DNA of 64,000 nucleotides from contig JAILDX010000017.1 in NCBI GenBank assembly GCA_024688685.1, positions 92,871 through 156,870 of the forward strand, written 5' to 3'. Positions within the stretch are counted from its first letter, which is position 1. Each line of letters opens with the position of its first letter. This stretch comes from Saccharofermentans sp. GTDB lineage: Bacteria; Bacillota; Clostridia; Saccharofermentanales; Saccharofermentanaceae. Below, in pieces: positions 51,784 to 59,301 of this stretch. The position numbers and the translations under genes were made by a program. The notes below the pieces were generated by a model that was given only the letters and a program-made list of their open reading frames with translations, had not been told where the DNA came from and did no database searches.

Positions 51784-52317
51784 CTAAGCAATTTCGAGAT
51801 ATTCAACAATAGGTTCGATATATTTCACATCCGAAATATCATAAGAAGTTGCCACCATCTCTGCCATGATCTTTTCTTCCTCTGTCTGATCCTTCTTATT
51901 CTTGAGAGCTTTTGCAAACATTTTCATTGCCAGTCTTGATGGACCGTTCATCTTCTCGTAGTTAAATCCGCCCTGACAGTAGAAAGGTCTGATATTCTTC
52001 CTCTGCTCATCCGAAAGCATGTTGTGAAGTGTGACCTCGACATCAGGGTTGTCATTCGGACTGCCGCCTACACAGAATACCGCAAGCTTCTTGTCATTCC
52101 ATGATCCTGCCTTGTTAAGGAACCACTTCACCTTTACGGCATTTCCTGCCATGATCCATCCGCCGTATACTATCGCCTGATACCCATCATAGAAGCTGTC
52201 CTTCTTCTTCTGTGCCTCCTTTATATCAAGGATATCTGCGCCTGTCTTCTCTGCTATCCACTCGGCGTACCTCTTTGTGAAACCGGTCTGTGATGTATAA
52301 ATAACCAAAGTCTTCAT
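51784..52317 (-). CDS. Flavodoxin-domain protein
   Basis: This 177-residue protein has the FMN phosphate loop near the N terminus (VIYTSQTGFTKRYAEWIAEK), the second loop AIVYGGWIMAGNAV and the third CVGGSPNDNP. The C-terminal helices fit the flavodoxin domain family that includes HemG-like proteins. It overlaps the MarR gene by four bases (ATGA), so its expression is set by that regulator, possibly for redox or quinone stress. Confidence 0.85.
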   Translation of the reverse strand: MKTLVIYTSQTGFTKRYAEWIAEKTGADILDIKEAQKKKDSFYDGYQAIVYGGWIMAGNAVKVKWFLNKAGSWNDKKLAVFCVGGSPNDNPDVEVTLHNMLSDEQRKNIRPFYCQGGFNYEKMNGPSRLAMKMFAKALKNKKDQTEEEKIMAEMVATSYDISDVKYIEPIVEYLEIA

Positions 52318-52793
52318 AATTCGCTCAAATTCCTTTCCATTCTCATTATCGTCTGTATCGTTGCTGTCAGGTATTTCTCATCCACGCCCTCGAAAATGCG
52401 TCCGATAATATACTGACTCTGCTTCCCGTTGTTATCGTTTTCCTCCAGGAAATTCCGGCAGGTATCCGTAACAAGTATTCTCTGTTTCCTCTTGTCTCTG
52501 TCATCTGTGACAAAGGACACGAAACCCTTCTTCTCAAGCTTCAGCAGGATCTGCTTTACATTCTGATGTGAGCTGCCCATTACATCCGACAATTCATTTA
52601 TCGTCGGCGGTTCTTTGCAGAGATTGATGCATATTATTGCGAAGAACTGCTTCCATGTAATCTCCTTAAAGAAAGCGTCTGCCGCCGCCTGATACCTGTT
52701 ATCGAAAGCACTTAAGAGCCCGAGCAAAAATGCCTGTGGCGGCATATTGCCAAACTCGACATTGTTCATATTCATCTTCTCATCGTAATTCAT
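52314..52793 (-). CDS. MarR-family transcriptional regulator
   Basis: This 159-residue protein has a winged helix (ITWKQFFAIICINLCKEPPT, INELSDVMGSSHQNVKQILL, KGFVSFVTDDRDKRKQRILV wing). The start at 52793 has GGGAGGTAACC. Its promoter carries a perfect 16-bp palindrome, so autorepression is likely, together with the flavodoxin gene that it overlaps. Confidence 0.9.
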   Translation of the reverse strand: MNYDEKMNMNNVEFGNMPPQAFLLGLLSAFDNRYQAAADAFFKEITWKQFFAIICINLCKEPPTINELSDVMGSSHQNVKQILLKLEKKGFVSFVTDDRDKRKQRILVTDTCRNFLEENDNNGKQSQYIIGRIFEGVDEKYLTATIQTIMRMERNLSEL

Positions 52794-52815
52794 GGTTACC
52801 TCCCTGCGCCTTGAT

Positions 52816-52870
52816 ATGTAATATGTTACCTTTCGCAAAACAATGTAACATGTTACATATTATTTGTCAA
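52816..52870 (-). promoter_or_regulatory. MarR promoter with palindromic operators
   Basis: On the minus strand TTGACA (52870-52865) and TACATT (52847-52842) are 17 bases apart. The perfect palindrome ATGTAACATGTTACAT (52843-52858) fills the spacer and -10, and an imperfect second copy ATGTAATATGTTACC lies at 52816-52830, just after the start point. Confidence 0.85.
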
Positions 52871-53044
52871 CAGTATTATTAATGACCTCGCTTGATAAAC
52901 TGAAGAACGTCTTTCCTTTCGATACAACATCGAACAGATACACAGCTAAGAAGTTCTTTTAAGATACGTTCTTATGATACAATTACTAATATCTTAATGC
53001 TCATTAATGCTCATTTGAATCTGACCTGTGGTGGAGGAAAAGTA

Positions 53045-54010
53045 ATGAAGGCAATTAGTTTCAAAAACATCGCGGATATGAATATCTCTCCATTAATGTG
53101 TTATGAATGGGCAGAATATATGATAAAGAATAAGAAACAAACTATATTACCTCCTAAGATCAGTCTGAAGCCTTCTGACGGTGTGTTTTGCAACGTTATG
53201 TCCAGTATGGTCTATGTGGATAACATTGCTTATTCAGAAGGAGTCAAGGTAGTTACAAGATATCCTGACAGAGTTCCCAGTCTTGAGAGCCGCATTCTTC
53301 TTTTAGACGCAGATTCTGGTGAGTTCCTGGCTTTGATGGACGGAACCTGGATCACGGCTATGAGAACAGGCGCAGTTGCCGCTCATTCGATAACTACCTT
53401 TGCAAAGAAAGATTACAGGATTATCGGTTTGATGGGCCTTGGTAACGTTGTGCGTTCAACGATGCTTATCCTGCTTGAAAAGGACCCCGACAGAGTACTT
53501 GATATTAAATTGCTTAAATACAAGGGGCAGGAATTGGATTTTGCAAAACGCTTTGAAGCATACAAGAATCTTCATTTCAACTTCGTTGATACAGCCGAAG
53601 AGATGATTACGGGCACTGACATCGTAATCTCAGGTGCGACCTATCTTCCTAATGACGTTTGTAAGGACGAATTATTTGAAGAGGGTGTATTAGTATTGCC
53701 TATCCATACCCTCGGATTTACCAATTGTGATCTGTTTTTCGATAAGGTGTTCGCTGATGATACCGGTCATGTCCATCATTTCAAAAACTTTGATAAGTTT
53801 AAGCACTTCGCCGAAGTATCTGAAGTCGTTAACGGCATTAAGCCGGGCAGAGAGAACGATAAGGAACGAATATTGGCCTATAATATCGGGATTTCAATCC
53901 ATGATATTTATTTCGCCAGAAAGATATATCAATTAATGGAAAACAAGGGCGTTCTTGATACCCTTCCTGATATTGAGATGGACGATCCTACAGAAAAATT
54001 CTGGATTTAA
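53045..54010 (+). CDS. Ornithine cyclodeaminase / mu-crystallin family protein
   Basis: This is a 321-residue NAD(P)-dependent enzyme. The N-terminal dimerisation part includes DGVFCNVMSSMVYVDNIAYS and LLLDADSGEFLALMDGTWIT, followed by the family Arg and Ala in AMRTGAVAAHSITTFA. The Rossmann loop is IIGLMGLGNVVRSTMLILLE (about residue 130), and VEMITGTDIVISGATYLP-type words follow. Members include ornithine cyclodeaminase, alanine dehydrogenase and imine reductases. Which reaction occurs here is unclear. The gene is richer in A and T than its neighbours and stands alone with a GGTGGAGGAAAAG site, hinting at acquisition. Confidence 0.85.
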   Translation: MKAISFKNIADMNISPLMCYEWAEYMIKNKKQTILPPKISLKPSDGVFCNVMSSMVYVDNIAYSEGVKVVTRYPDRVPSLESRILLLDADSGEFLALMDGTWITAMRTGAVAAHSITTFAKKDYRIIGLMGLGNVVRSTMLILLEKDPDRVLDIKLLKYKGQELDFAKRFEAYKNLHFNFVDTAEEMITGTDIVISGATYLPNDVCKDELFEEGVLVLPIHTLGFTNCDLFFDKVFADDTGHVHHFKNFDKFKHFAEVSEVVNGIKPGRENDKERILAYNIGISIHDIYFARKIYQLMENKGVLDTLPDIEMDDPTEKFWI

Positions 54011-54084
54011 ACGGCCAGCAAATCAGCACATTCTTTTCTGAATGTTGAACGTTAGCGAAATTGTCCGGTAAATAACCGCAAAAG

Positions 54085-54105
54085 TGTTCTATAGAGAGCA
54101 TTTTT
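54085..54105 (+). terminator. Possible terminator of the cyclodeaminase-like gene
   Basis: TGTTCT (54085-54090) and AGAGCA (54095-54100) form a 6-bp stem with one G-T pair and an ATAG loop, followed by TTTTT. It overlaps the 3' end of the gene on the other strand. Confidence 0.45.
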
Positions 54106-54556
54106 CCCTTTTGCGTCTTTTGATTGCCCCCATTACTCCCAAAACGATAATCAACAAATAGAGTCCTGTAAATAATACTCCTACGATCAGTAAGAATGAT
54201 GCTTGGACCACGTCATCATCATACCCTTTGACATAATGCTCATCAGGATCATCAGGATTATAGCGGATTGTTATAGACTGACCCGGTTTTATCTTCCTGA
54301 TCCATGTATATATTCCGGATGCTTCAAGTGAATCAGTATATGTTTCTCCATCAACCTCGTAAGTGTAATCCGCACAATAAAAATCTACGGCAATAGGCAT
54401 GTCATGCTTGCCGCCATGTGCAATATTTTTCTCAACAGTGACCGTATCGCCGATGGTTCCAGTTGTTTCTGCCGTATAATACTTTGAATATGAAATCTCG
54501 TTCACGGACATTGCTATTAAAGACACTCCGAAAAGCAAAAGCGGCAGAAAACCCAA
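54089..54556 (-). CDS. DUF3592-like membrane protein, probably the 3' part of a frameshifted gene
   Basis: This frame of 155 codons begins at a TTG and has a membrane segment at each end (FLPLLLFGVSLIAM and SFLLIVGVLFTGLYLLIIVL). Between them is an external domain that fits DUF3592: YTAETTGTIGDTVTVEKN, DYTYEVDGETYTDSLEASG and KPGQSITIRYNPDDPDEHYV. It overlaps the upstream frame by 125 bases in a different register. The overlap joins smoothly if one base is removed from the run TTTGGGTTTT near 54554, so the two may have been one protein. Confidence 0.6.
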   Translation of the reverse strand: MGFLPLLLFGVSLIAMSVNEISYSKYYTAETTGTIGDTVTVEKNIAHGGKHDMPIAVDFYCADYTYEVDGETYTDSLEASGIYTWIRKIKPGQSITIRYNPDDPDEHYVKGYDDDVVQASFLLIVGVLFTGLYLLIIVLGVMGAIKRRKREKCSL

Positions 54557-55109
54557 ATAAGAAGAGTGCCATGATACCCAATACTAAGAACAAAATACCG
54601 ATCTGCTCACGTAAGACCTTATTGTACGGTCCGGTTTGGGGAAGTGCTTTCATCGCGTTCTTCCGTGCGAGCATGATGCAGTTAGGCAATGCGAGCAAAC
54701 CCGGTATCTGAGTCATCGCAAGCTTGAATAACACATCCTCCCACTCATCAGAAGAAGTGAAGACTGCTATTCCGATAAGTGTAAACAGCAGCGGCATAAT
54801 CATGATTAACAGGTATTTGTCGATGTAGAACTTAACACTATCCCGATCTTTATCATGCACACATGATTTCAGCGCAATGATAAACGGGACAGTAAGAATG
54901 GCGAACGCCGCGTAAAACACGTACGGCTCACACCCTTCCAAAGTAACATATTCTCCGCTTGAACCATACCACGCAAGTACGAATCTTGCCGTTTCAATAC
55001 TAAAGCCAACCAGAGTTACCGGGAACACAAGGATAAGGTATAACAAACCACCGGTTGATAACTCTATGTCACCTCTACGATTCATAGTTTGCATCCGGGT
55101 TTTACTCAT
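54432..55109 (-). CDS. Multispan membrane protein, probably the 5' part of a frameshifted gene
   Basis: This frame of 225 codons has five membrane segments up to about residue 190 (GLLYLILVFPVTLVGF, AFAILTVPFIIALKS, YLLIMIMPLLFTLIGIAVF, QIGILFLVLGIMALFLFGF). After GFSAAFAF the sequence turns polar and unstructured (NSNVRERDFIFKVLYGRNNW), which is where the DUF3592 frame begins on the other register. No ribosome binding site of quality precedes the ATG. I do not recognise the N-terminal part. Confidence 0.55.
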   Translation of the reverse strand: MSKTRMQTMNRRGDIELSTGGLLYLILVFPVTLVGFSIETARFVLAWYGSSGEYVTLEGCEPYVFYAAFAILTVPFIIALKSCVHDKDRDSVKFYIDKYLLIMIMPLLFTLIGIAVFTSSDEWEDVLFKLAMTQIPGLLALPNCIMLARKNAMKALPQTGPYNKVLREQIGILFLVLGIMALFLFGFSAAFAFRSVFNSNVRERDFIFKVLYGRNNWNHRRYGHC

Positions 55110-55216
55110 GTCTCATTGCCCACTTCTTTTCAATTAACACCAATAGGGGTATCACAAATATCCCTTTTAGTATGTTTAATTCGTGATTTACACGTCTAGT
55201 AACAAAGCATGTTATC

Positions 55217-55590
55217 TCACTCTTTTAAGCATCCTATCGGGATTATATGAACTCCATTCTCTGTCGTGTAGGCCATAGGAACATTGCCGCATATAACGAT
55301 AAGTGCCGATGGTTCACGATATACTGGCTTGGGATGATCCGGATTTGAAAAGGCCTTCTCATTATGTTTGATTATTGCTTGCTTAAACCTGAGAAGTGAA
55401 GCTTCAGCTTCAGGTATCCTGTTAGCACCCAGCTTGATCTCGATTAGACCGTATTGACCATCCGCTGCCTGATAAACTGCATCTGCTTCGAATCCCATAT
55501 CATCACTGTAGTGCAAAATATGTGCATCGTTCAACCAAAGCCTGTGCACAAACACCCTGTTCCCAGTGATAGCGCTGCATGCTGAGCATA
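55217..55590 (-). pseudogene. C-terminal fragment of a DUF4143-type AAA ATPase
   Basis: The open frame contains HILHYSDDMGFEADAVYQAA, GLIEIKLGANRIPEAEASLL and ENGVHIIPIGCLK, which is the nuclease-like C terminus of COG1373/DUF4143 ATPases (normally about 400 residues). Only the last about 110 residues are present. A GTG at 55555 could start translation, but the frame continues upstream without any start codon or ribosome binding site. The P-loop and the rest of the gene are missing. Confidence 0.75.
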
Positions 55591-55654
55591 CATTTAATCA
55601 CCTGATCAATTTTGGTCATTGTGTGACTTATTAAACTTGATTAACAATTCAGAC

Positions 55655-55702
55655 AAAAAATTATCAGGTTCAGTTGCCGGATGAGGCATCTGAACCTGAT
55701 AA
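55655..55702 (-). terminator. Intrinsic terminator of the metQ-adh-AhpD-like operon
   Basis: TTATCAGGTTCAG (55661-55673) is perfectly inverted as CTGAACCTGATAA (55690-55702); on the minus strand TTTTTT follows. It is 23 bases after the AhpD-like stop codon. Confidence 0.9.
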
Positions 55703-55724
55703 AGTATACAAAAGGAGAATGGCC

Positions 55725-56282
55725 TTATTTGCTTATTCCCTCTCTCCATGTTGCCGGTTTAAACTCTTTTACCAAAGGCAGCAGTCTCTGATCAACATCG
55801 ATCCTGAATACTGAGTTAAAGTTGTTTGTTGCGATCATCTGACCTGCAAATCCAACGATAACAACAAGTTCCTGATCGTTAAAGAATTTCTTAAGCTCTG
55901 CAAACAGTTCATCTGAAACTGAGGTAGGATCTTTAACGATCGACTCTGCGAGCTTTGTCAAAACCTGTTCCTTCTCATCGTAAACAAGATTTGCAGGATC
56001 AAGTCCAAGTCCCTTTACATCACTGATGAAGAAGAGCGAGCAGAGCTGGCATGAGTTTGTTGTCGAGATCTTGTGTGCGTAGAGGATAGCATCCTTCTCA
56101 CCGATCACTTCAACGAGTCTGTTCCACGATGTGTACCATGCCATGTATGCATCATATGTCGCAGCATCGTTAAGAAGACACTTCTTCATGTTTGTTACTG
56201 CATTTCTTCCTGCGAGTTCATCATAGCGCTCCTTCTCTGCGCCTGTTGCCTCGTTCTGTTCCACCAATTTAATTCTTGCCAT
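55725..56282 (-). CDS. Carboxymuconolactone decarboxylase / AhpD-like protein
   Basis: This 185-residue helical protein carries the redox pair in ISTTNSCQLCSLFFISDVKG (CxxC at about residues 78-81), with a Glu/Lys-rich approach (GEKDAILYAHKIS) as in AhpD-type peroxidase partners. The His two to three turns after the CxxC that many AhpD proteins carry is replaced. It starts 22 bases after the alcohol dehydrogenase gene with GAAAGGAG and ends an operon headed by metQ, linking it to sulfur or redox stress. Confidence 0.82.
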   Translation of the reverse strand: MARIKLVEQNEATGAEKERYDELAGRNAVTNMKKCLLNDAATYDAYMAWYTSWNRLVEVIGEKDAILYAHKISTTNSCQLCSLFFISDVKGLGLDPANLVYDEKEQVLTKLAESIVKDPTSVSDELFAELKKFFNDQELVVIVGFAGQMIATNNFNSVFRIDVDQRLLPLVKEFKPATWREGISK

Positions 56283-56304
56283 TTTAATTCTCCTTTCGTG
56301 ACCG

Positions 56305-57465
56305 TTAGAGTGCGGTCTTTAGTATTTCTTTTATCTTGTCTGCATCCAGCGAAACATAGTGACCTACATTTCCTCCTGCAGTTGCACGCAAAGCCATTAC
56401 GTCAAAGTCTTCGCTGCCGATTCCGAGTTCGCTCAAACTGGTCTTGAGACCAAGTTTTTTGAAAAATCTCCTTAACTCTTCTGACAGGATCAAAGCGCGC
56501 TGTCTCTCACTGAAATCATATGGATCCACTCCATATACCCTGCTTGCAAGAAGTGCCAGCCTCCAGGGCTTTACATCCGCCATGTACTTCGTCCAGGCAA
56601 CAAATACAACTGCCATTCCTTCACCATGTGTGATGTTGTACTGTGCCGAAAGTTCATGTTCGATCCTGTGGGAACCCCAATCCGCTCTTCTGCCTGCGTC
56701 GAGAAAGTTGTTGTGAGCTACGCTTGCGAGCCACTGTATTTCCGCACGGGCATTTATGTCAGCCGGATCCTCAAGAAGACGCTCAGCATTTACATAAAGT
56801 GCTCTGACAGCCCCCTCTATGAGATAATCTGTTGTATCAGAATGTTTCTCATCAGAGAAATATCTCTCCAGGAGATGAGCCAGGACATCTGCAATTCCTA
56901 CAGAAGTCTGATAATGGGGAAGATTTGCTGTGAAACGCGGATTCATTATCGCAAACCTTGGAATGATCCTGTCATCTTCAAAGCCCTTCTTCCATTCCCC
57001 GTACGACAGTATTGCCGCATTGGAAGTCTCTGAACCACTCGATGCTGTCGTGGCGATAACTCCGATATCAAGGACCTTCTCCGGGAATATGCCTTTGTCA
57101 AAGAAATCCCAGACATCTCCATCATAAGGAATTCCCAGTGCGACTGCCTTGGCCGTGTCGATGGAGCTTCCCCCACCGACGGCCAGGACAAAATCCACGT
57201 TGTCTTTTTTTCCTTGTGACACAAGTTTCCTTACGAGTTCGATGCTCGGATTCGGTACCACTTCACCGCTCTCGCTGAACTTAATATCAAGCTCCTTAAC
57301 TGCATCTGTGATCACATCGTAGATACCAAGATCCTTTATGAAATCTCCGCTATAAACCAGCAGAAGCGATGTTACCTTATAAGAGAAAAGCAGATCCTTA
57401 AGACTTTTTTCGCTGTCCTCACCGAAAACGATTTTCGCCGGGTTGTAGTATTCAAATCCGATCAT
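56305..57465 (-). CDS. Iron-containing alcohol dehydrogenase
   Basis: This 386-residue protein has the NAD loop VLAVGGGSSIDTAKAVALG (about residues 95-113), TTASSGSETSNAAILSY, and the metal ligands Asp and His in VGIADVLAHLLERYF, ADWGSHRIEHELSAQYNITH and GEGMAVVF. It resembles butanol/lactaldehyde-type reductases (COG1979). The aldehyde substrate is unknown. It begins 18 bases after metQ with AACGGAGGCATACC, so it is under the same cysteine-linked leader. Confidence 0.92.
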   Translation of the reverse strand: MIGFEYYNPAKIVFGEDSEKSLKDLLFSYKVTSLLLVYSGDFIKDLGIYDVITDAVKELDIKFSESGEVVPNPSIELVRKLVSQGKKDNVDFVLAVGGGSSIDTAKAVALGIPYDGDVWDFFDKGIFPEKVLDIGVIATTASSGSETSNAAILSYGEWKKGFEDDRIIPRFAIMNPRFTANLPHYQTSVGIADVLAHLLERYFSDEKHSDTTDYLIEGAVRALYVNAERLLEDPADINARAEIQWLASVAHNNFLDAGRRADWGSHRIEHELSAQYNITHGEGMAVVFVAWTKYMADVKPWRLALLASRVYGVDPYDFSERQRALILSEELRRFFKKLGLKTSLSELGIGSEDFDVMALRATAGGNVGHYVSLDADKIKEILKTAL

Positions 57466-57483
57466 GGTATGCCTCCGTTAAGA

Positions 57484-58314
57484 TCAGTTAAGAGGTACTA
57501 CAGCGCCATCGTATGTATTCTCGATGAAAGCCTTAACCTCAGGTCCCTGGAGTACTTCAAGAAGTGTCTTAAGAGCTTCATCGTTCTGATGAGCAGGTGA
57601 TGTTGCCAGGATGTTTCCATATGTCTGTGCTGCAAGACCGTCGTTAGCTTCCACTGCCAGAGCCTGGCTTACGTGGAGACCGCCCTCGATAGCGTAGTTA
57701 CCATTGATGACTGCTACGTCTACGTCAGGAAGTGCTGCTACGAGCTGCTCAGGTGCGAGTTCCTCGAACTGAATGTTCTTGGGGTTTTCTACGATATCTT
57801 CTACAGTAGCTGTTATACCTGCATCTTCACTGAGAACGAGGATGCCTTCCTGTTCCAGGAGGAGGAGTGCTCTGGCTTCGTTTGTAACGTTGTTGGGCAC
57901 TGCTACGACAGCTCCGTCGGGAAGTTCGTTCAGATCTGTTGTCCTGCCTGCATAGATACCAAAGGGTTCATAGTGTACTGCACCCAGTGATACGAGATCG
58001 GATCCGTTCTCCTCATTGAACTGCTCGAGGTAAGGAACATGCTGGAAATAGTTTGCATCCAGGCTACCTTCGATAACGCCTGTGTTAGGTGTGATGGAAT
58101 CCTCGATCTGCACGATCTCCAGGTTGATGCCCTTGTCAGCGAGGATGGGCTTTGCGATTTCCAGGATCTCAGAATGAGGTGTGATGCTGGCACCAACTCT
58201 GATGGTAACCTTATCGTCTTCTGCTGCGTTTGCTGATGAGCATGCTGCAAGTGATGCTCCTGCTGTCAATATCAATGCTGATGCGATGATTCTCTTAATA
58301 ATTCTGTTTTTCAT
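57484..58314 (-). CDS. metQ: Methionine/cystine ABC transporter substrate-binding lipoprotein
   Basis: This 276-residue NlpA-family lipoprotein has a signal peptide ending in the lipobox SLAACSSANAAE (Cys25). The body includes TIRVGASITPHSEILEIAKP, NYFQHVPYLEQFNEENGSDL, GIYAGRTTDLNELPDGAVVA and VAVINGNYAIEGGLH. It delivers methionine or a similar sulfur amino acid to the MetNI importer encoded just upstream. It has its own promoter and Cys leader/terminator in the 330-base gap after metI and heads an operon with the alcohol dehydrogenase and AhpD-like genes. Ribosome binding site TTAAGGAGAT. Confidence 0.92.
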   Translation of the reverse strand: MKNRIIKRIIASALILTAGASLAACSSANAAEDDKVTIRVGASITPHSEILEIAKPILADKGINLEIVQIEDSITPNTGVIEGSLDANYFQHVPYLEQFNEENGSDLVSLGAVHYEPFGIYAGRTTDLNELPDGAVVAVPNNVTNEARALLLLEQEGILVLSEDAGITATVEDIVENPKNIQFEELAPEQLVAALPDVDVAVINGNYAIEGGLHVSQALAVEANDGLAAQTYGNILATSPAHQNDEALKTLLEVLQGPEVKAFIENTYDGAVVPLN

Positions 58315-58377
58315 ATTTTTATCTCCTTAATTAGTAAATGTTTTTGTGTTTAAGATTTTTTCTGTGTTTACGGTAAT

Positions 58378-58410
58378 AAAAAACCCGGACTGTATTAAGC
58401 TCCCGGGCAC
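58378..58410 (-). terminator. Attenuator terminator 1, upstream of metQ
   Basis: On the minus strand CCCGGGAGCTTAATACAGTC followed by CGGG folds into a 5-6 bp stem, then TTTTTT (58383-58378). Its 5' side is the centre of GTGCCCGGGAG (58410-58400), which pairs perfectly over 11 bp with CTCCCGGGCAC (58504-58494) inside the leader ORF. The two structures exclude each other. Confidence 0.75.
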
Positions 58411-58434
58411 ATGGTTTGGATGCGTTTCACAGTT

Positions 58435-58560
58435 TCAACATCGCGTTGTTGCAAGACGTGAGGAAAGATTTCCGAACGCACCGGCCATTTTACGTGCCCG
58501 GGAGTTAAGCATTCGACAACACATGATATTGTTTATTGTTCCATATGCTGAAATATACAT
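58435..58560 (-). CDS. Cysteine leader peptide 1 (41 codons)
   Basis: ATG 58560 follows AAAGGAGACGTGAGAA. The frame reads MYISAYGTINNIMCCRMLNS, then RARKMAGAFGNLSSRLATTRC and stops. Tandem Cys codons (TGT TGT) are at positions 14-15, followed by Arg-Met, and one more Cys codon precedes the stop. The codons for Leu-Asn-Ser-Arg-Ala right after Met17 carry the antiterminator arm. Ribosome stalling at the Cys codons during cysteine shortage would leave that arm free to break the terminator and allow metQ expression. Leader 2 has the same length and Cys positions. Confidence 0.8.
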   Translation of the reverse strand: MYISAYGTINNIMCCRMLNSRARKMAGAFGNLSSRLATTRC

Positions 58561-58591
58561 TTCTCACGTCTCCTTTCAATTTGATGATGCG

Positions 58592-58634
58592 AGTATACCG
58601 CTCATTTCCTACTATGTCAATAGGTTTTGTATGT
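58592..58634 (-). promoter_or_regulatory. Promoter and 17-bp operator of the metQ unit
   Basis: On the minus strand TTGACA (58620-58615) and TATACT (58597-58592) are 17 bases apart. The palindrome CCTACTATGTCAATAGG (58608-58624, plus strand) covers the -35. The 20 bases TGTCAATAGGTTTTGTATGT (58615-58634) recur exactly at 62654-62673 in the second unit. Confidence 0.85.
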
Positions 58635-58647
58635 ATTTTTGGAATTT

Positions 58648-59301
58648 TTAAATTTTCCTTTTTTTCTTTGCCAGCAGAGCCCCTAATTCCTGAATAAGCA
58701 TTACCATCACAACAAGCAGCGCAACGGTCGTCCACAGCACATCGCTCTGATATCTGTAATAACCGTACTGAAGTGCAATGGCACCCAGACCACCACCGCC
58801 TATCACTCCGGCCATCGCTGAATATCCAAGTACAGTTGCCACATTGATCGCCCCTCCCTGAAGAAGTGACGGAGCAGCTTCCGGAATGATGAAATGAATA
58901 ATTATGTAAAGCGGCGAAGCGCCCATAGAAGTTGCTGCTTCTATTATTCCCGGCTGGACTTCACATAGAGACGACTCAACCATCCTCGCCACGATCGGAA
59001 TCGTGCCGACGGTAAGAGGAACAATAGATGCCACTGTACCGATCGATGATCCGGTGACAAATCTGGTAAAGGGGATCAGAAGCACAAGAAGTATGAGAAA
59101 TGGTAACGAGCGGAGAATATTAACTACTATTCCAATGCCTGCATTTACCACTCTGTTTTCAAGAAGACGTCCCTTCGATGTTGCATACAGAAGAACGCCG
59201 AGGGGGAGTCCGAAAATATATGACAGGAACGCAGATGCAAAAGTCATTTCGAGAGTCTCAAGTATTCCCGTCAGGATCGAGTTAATTATATAATCACTCA
59301 T
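58648..59301 (-). CDS. metI: Methionine-type ABC transporter permease
   Basis: This 217-residue permease has five membrane helices and the MetI signature around ARMVESSLCEVQPGIIEAAT (coupling helix, about residues 103-122), followed by MGASPLYIIIHFIIPEAAPS. It starts inside the end of metN (four-base overlap) and ends the mccB-mccA-metN-metI unit; a separate promoter for metQ follows. Confidence 0.93.
   Translation of the reverse strand: MSDYIINSILTGILETLEMTFASAFLSYIFGLPLGVLLYATSKGRLLENRVVNAGIGIVVNILRSLPFLILLVLLIPFTRFVTGSSIGTVASIVPLTVGTIPIVARMVESSLCEVQPGIIEAATSMGASPLYIIIHFIIPEAAPSLLQGGAINVATVLGYSAMAGVIGGGGLGAIALQYGYYRYQSDVLWTTVALLVVMVMLIQELGALLAKKKRKI

Noticed and set aside
58315..58647. S-box (SAM) or Met/Cys T-box riboswitch upstream of metQ and mccB
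   Set aside because: Neither the conserved SAM-I core nor a TGGNACCGCG T-box motif is found; the leader ORF plus alternative hairpins explains the region better.
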